This document shows, in pieces, positions 61,113-64,000 of a DNA stretch of 64,000 bases. The stretch is from positions 1-64,000 of the forward strand of contig NZ_JACJJE010000010.1 of assembly GCF_016899775.1 (NCBI RefSeq), given 5' to 3'. The notes beneath the pieces are model-generated. The model was not told the DNA's origin. It saw only the letters and a list, made by a program, of their open reading frames with translations, and ran no database searches. Numbering within the stretch: the first letter of the stretch is position 1; the number at the start of each line of letters is the position of its first letter. The stretch is from Pseudoflavonifractor capillosus. Its GTDB lineage: Bacteria > Bacillota > Clostridia > Oscillospirales > Oscillospiraceae. Position numbers and translations under genes: made by a program.

Positions 61113-62402
61113 TCAGGGGTTCGTCCAGTCCTCAATCATAATCTTCAGGATTTCCTGGTCGGTCTCCCGCATTCCCTCACGGCCCAGACGGCCCACATTG
61201 GCGATGGTGTTTTCTACTCCCTTCTTCACGATGCCGTCGCCGCTGCGGAACTGCTGGTTATAGCAATACATCTCATAGCCCATGATGCCTGCGTCCACGC
61301 CGACGGCAATCTTCCCGGCGCAGGAGGCCTTGGCTCCGTCACAGATGACCCCGGACACCACCGCCAAGGCGTTTACCAGGGTGTGGGAGATGGCCTTCAG
61401 ATCTCCGCCTTTCAGATAGGCCACGCCACAGCCGGCGGCGGCTCCGGCGCTGATGGCGCCGCAGAAGGCGGAGAGACGGCCTATTCCGGTTTTCTGGTGG
61501 ATTCCGATTAGGTTGGCCAGTGTCAGGGCCCGGTAGAGCTGCTCCTGGCTGGCACCCAGTTCCTTGGCGTATACCACCAAAGGCATGGTAACCGTAATTC
61601 CCTGATTGCCGCTTCCGGCGTTGATGACCACCGGAAGCTCACAGCCGTTCATTCGGGCGTCGGAACCGGCGGCCGCGTAGGCCTTGGCCCGGTTTTTCAC
61701 CGTATCCGGCCCGCTGTGCAGCAGGATGGAACCCACATTGGCCCCATAGTCTCCGCGCAGCCCCTCCTCCGCGATAGCGGTATTGTACTGGATCTGCCGG
61801 TCCAACACCTCCCGAACGTCATCAATCTCAACCGAATTGGCAAAGTCATAGATTGTCTTGACGCTCAAGAAGGAGCGGTCAGTGAGGCCTTTCTCGCTCT
61901 CATCCTCCACGGGCTCGTCTTTCAGCTTCTCGCCATTCTTCTCAATGGTAACTACGTTGGTATGGTAGTTCGCGATGCGGGTCTTGGCATAGGAGTCCCC
62001 CTTCCGCAGGGTGACGATGATGTCGAAAACCAAATTGGTGTCCGCCAGACGAACTTCCGTTTTAACCTGCTCCAGCATCCGGCGGATCTCGTTCTTCTGC
62101 TCCTCCGTCACCTGGGAAATCACCTGGAGCTGCTTATCCGGGTCGCCGGCCACCACGCCGGCCATAGTAGCCGCCGGAATCCCCCGCAGGCCGCCGGTGT
62201 TGGGCACTACCACACTTTTGACATTTTTGATAATGTTGCCGCTGGCCTCCACCAGCACATGATCGGGGAGCTCCCCCAGATACCGGCGGGCGATGGCCGC
62301 GCAGTAGGCGATTGCAATGGGTTCTGTACATCCCATTGCGGGCAGCAGCTCCTCTTTGAGGATGGCGACGCAGTCCTGATATGCCTGATCGTTTCGATTC
62401 AT
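61113..62402 (-). CDS. cyuA: L-cysteine desulfidase (CyuA/CdsB, UPF0597 family)
   Basis: 429 residues. A [4Fe-4S] lyase that breaks L-cysteine to pyruvate, ammonia and sulfide. Cys25 in MGCTEPIAIAY is the conserved iron-sulfur motif; further conserved blocks are GGLRGIPAATMAGVVAG and INAGSGNQGITVTMPLV. Some relatives act on L-serine, so the substrate is not certain. GAAGGGGGAC upstream of the ATG. Opposite strand to the GntR gene; divergent from the octopine dehydrogenase-like gene. Confidence 0.87.
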   Translation of the reverse strand: MNRNDQAYQDCVAILKEELLPAMGCTEPIAIAYCAAIARRYLGELPDHVLVEASGNIIKNVKSVVVPNTGGLRGIPAATMAGVVAGDPDKQLQVISQVTEEQKNEIRRMLEQVKTEVRLADTNLVFDIIVTLRKGDSYAKTRIANYHTNVVTIEKNGEKLKDEPVEDESEKGLTDRSFLSVKTIYDFANSVEIDDVREVLDRQIQYNTAIAEEGLRGDYGANVGSILLHSGPDTVKNRAKAYAAAGSDARMNGCELPVVINAGSGNQGITVTMPLVVYAKELGASQEQLYRALTLANLIGIHQKTGIGRLSAFCGAISAGAAAGCGVAYLKGGDLKAISHTLVNALAVVSGVICDGAKASCAGKIAVGVDAGIMGYEMYCYNQQFRSGDGIVKKGVENTIANVGRLGREGMRETDQEILKIMIEDWTNP

Positions 62403-62416
62403 AACGAAGTCCCCCT

Positions 62417-62500
62417 TGATATGTTTTATTAGTTCCTCCGCCTATAATTTGTCAATATCAATATATCAAATTCAGAGTGAATGTCAATACTTTTTAAAAA
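62417..62500 (-). promoter_or_regulatory. Promoter/operator region of cyuA
   Basis: Minus strand TTGACA (about 62446-62451), 18-base spacer, TAATAA. Repeats of TATTGATAT/ATATCAATA lie just upstream (62450-62470) and recur at 63910-63918, so they may be binding sites of the GntR-UTRA regulator. Confidence 0.5.
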
Positions 62501-62754
62501 ATTTATGAAAAACAGGCCGTCGTCCTTTGGTTTTCATAGTCAGAATGCTGCAAACGCCGGCAATCAGCTGGCAGACTCTTGAGCCGGATCGGAAGGGCGA
62601 GCCCTTGGCAGCGCCATCAGAACCATGCGTTGATTTCCAGAAGCCGGCTTCCGCAGGGTGGCATTCCCACTTCGGCCATGGTACAATCAGTCTCATACAA
62701 CCTCGGTTCCGGTCCGAAGACCGGAGTATCATAAAGCTGGGAGGAGAATGCGCA

Positions 62755-63798
62755 ATGAAGGTAGCTGTTCTGGGCCTGGGCAAGGTAGGCCACAACATGG
62801 CCGCGCTGCTGGCGGCACGGGGATTTGAGGTGACCGGATTCACCCGGGATCCGGAGAAAGCGGAGGCGGTCAATCGCTTTGGAATCACCGTATCCGGCGC
62901 TCTGGAGGGCAACTTCAAGGTCCAAGCCACCACTGACCTGTCCCAGGCAGTGGACGGAGCCAAATTTCTCTTCGTAACCACCACCTCCAAAGGTCATCGC
63001 CCTATGGCAGAGCTGCTGCGGGGCAAGCTCCAGGAAGGACAGCTGGTGGTGATTTTCACCGGCAACTGGGGCGCCTATGAGTTCTACTGCGTCCTGGGGG
63101 ACGAGGCCCGGACAAAAAGGGTGGTACTGGGGGAAACCAGCGGAAACCTGGCCGGCTCCCCGTCCCTCACATATCCGGCCACTACCTATATGAAGCCCAT
63201 CAAAAAGCACATCAGCTTCGCCACTATACCAGGCTCCGCCGCCTGTCAGGCGGCGCGGGAGCTGCGAGACGCCTTTCCGGAGTTCTGCCCGGTGGACAGC
63301 ATTGTGGATACCTCTCTGAACAACACAAATCCCCCAGTCCACGTGCCCATCAGCCTGTTCAATATCACCCGCATGGCCAACCGGGAGGAGGCCTCTTTCT
63401 ACGGTGAGTGCCTGCCTCCCATGCTTCAGGACCTGGTGATGGCCGCAGATCAGGAGCGCTGCCAGGTCATCCGCGCCCTGGGGGGGACCCCGAAAAGTGT
63501 ACTGGAGTTGATGAACAGCGCCTGGGATGCCCAGTGCGCCAGTCTTAAGGAACTGGGACAGAGCAACCCCAGCCTCCAGTCCGTCCAGCTGCCCAAGACC
63601 CCCTATCACCGTTTTTTGACAGAGGACGTCCCCTACGGCTATCTGGCTGTCAGCCGCCTGGGAAAGCGGTACGGAGTGGCCACCCCCCGCATTGATTTTA
63701 TGGTGGCCGCATACCAATTCTTACTGGGAGAGCAGGCTGATATGACCGGGCCGGAGTTCCCGGTGGACCTGACGGAAATTCTGAGAGAAAAGGACTGA
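62755..63798 (+). CDS. Octopine/nopaline-dehydrogenase-family oxidoreductase
   Basis: 347 residues from ATG at 62755 (GGGAGGAG upstream). Rossmann AVLGLGKVGHNMAALLA and the C-terminal octopine-DH domain with NTNPPVHVPISLFN and the catalytic-His-type segment. Family members reduce an imine between an amino acid and a 2-oxo acid (opines) or act on related substrates. With a sulfide/pyruvate-producing desulfidase beside it, pyruvate could be the keto acid partner. That pairing is inference. Confidence 0.82.
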   Translation: MKVAVLGLGKVGHNMAALLAARGFEVTGFTRDPEKAEAVNRFGITVSGALEGNFKVQATTDLSQAVDGAKFLFVTTTSKGHRPMAELLRGKLQEGQLVVIFTGNWGAYEFYCVLGDEARTKRVVLGETSGNLAGSPSLTYPATTYMKPIKKHISFATIPGSAACQAARELRDAFPEFCPVDSIVDTSLNNTNPPVHVPISLFNITRMANREEASFYGECLPPMLQDLVMAADQERCQVIRALGGTPKSVLELMNSAWDAQCASLKELGQSNPSLQSVQLPKTPYHRFLTEDVPYGYLAVSRLGKRYGVATPRIDFMVAAYQFLLGEQADMTGPEFPVDLTEILREKD

Positions 63799-63942
63799 AA
63801 TTCCGCCGTCCCCTAGGAATGTCCCGAAAAAATGAAGATTTTTCTGCTTCCCGCGGCCGGTGCTTGGCACAGCCTACCAAGACATTTTCTGACAGCGCCT
63901 AATAAATGTATTGATATTCTTTACGTTCTCCAAGAAAATATA

Positions 63943-63971
63943 TTGACTTTTTTTGAAGTTAATAGTAGAAT
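63943..63971 (+). promoter_or_regulatory. Strong promoter reading out of the window
   Basis: TTGACT (63943-63948), 17-base spacer, TAGAAT (63966-63971). The gene it drives starts beyond 64000. A TATTGATAT motif at 63909-63917 lies upstream. Confidence 0.7.
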
Positions 63972-64000
63972 GTTGGCAGAATCGTTTTAATCGCAAAGAC

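Overview
The window looks like a chromosome segment from an anaerobic, gut-type Clostridia, probably Oscillospiraceae (Flavonifractor/Intestinimonas-like). This rests on GC-rich core genes with strong AGGAGG-type ribosome binding sites, citrate lyase genes, TRAP transporters, S-layer homology domains, a butyrate-type CoA-transferase and an iron-sulfur L-cysteine desulfidase. The genus is inference.

Layout. (1) 1-4726: the 3' part of a citrate lyase operon (citE partial, citF, citC, fused citXG). (2) 4835-10420: a decayed zone with a tRNA-3'-end-like segment, a defective IS3-family element, fused remnants of a sigma-like gene and a tyrosine integrase, and two pseudogenes (SLH/Ig-like surface lipoprotein-type protein and LuxR-type regulator), each with several lesions. 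(3) About 10.9-26.1 kb: an integrative and mobilizable element. Its backbone is a tyrosine integrase, XRE repressor, small protein, PrimPol/DUF3987 replication-type protein, MobV relaxase and a pMV158-like oriT candidate. Its cargo is defence: a controller protein, an HsdM-half-HsdS fusion, HsdR, and an ABC-type ATPase with a DUF4276/TOPRIM-like partner. (4) 26.8-35.5 kb: a catabolic cluster of unknown substrate (GntR regulator, RocB-like M20 hydrolase, TRAP transporter, LarA-family enzyme with all four catalytic positions, AraC regulator). Three copies of one operator-like motif tie it together. (5) 35.5-40.2 kb: CoA-transferase, CoA-acylating aldehyde dehydrogenase, a flavin-binding small protein and a class III aminotransferase, which fit an omega-amino acid fermentation route. 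(6) 40.5-41.2 kb: a second tRNA-3'/terminator/integrase scar in the same orientation as the first. (7) 41.2-48.2 kb: flavoredoxin-like protein, three related aldo/keto reductases with a divergent LysR gene, and two chimeric genes (esterase-ferredoxin; metallo-beta-lactamase-ADP-ribosylglycohydrolase) that look like deletion fusions. (8) 48.7-59.2 kb: a PrpR_N-AAA-Fis regulator divergent from a nine-gene four-carbon sugar acid (threonate/erythronate-type) operon with its own TRAP transporter. (9) 59.5-64 kb: a membrane protein, a GntR-UTRA regulator, L-cysteine desulfidase, an octopine-dehydrogenase-family enzyme, and a strong promoter reading out of the window.

How it fits together. The two tRNA/terminator/integrase scars are direct repeats about 36 kb apart, so the interval between them reads as an accessory island built from successive integrations. 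Inside it sits one fairly intact mobilizable defence element. Outside it, metabolism centres on uptake of small organic acids by TRAP transporters, each beside dedicated enzymes and a dedicated regulator. No CRISPR array, rRNA operon or complete tRNA gene was seen.
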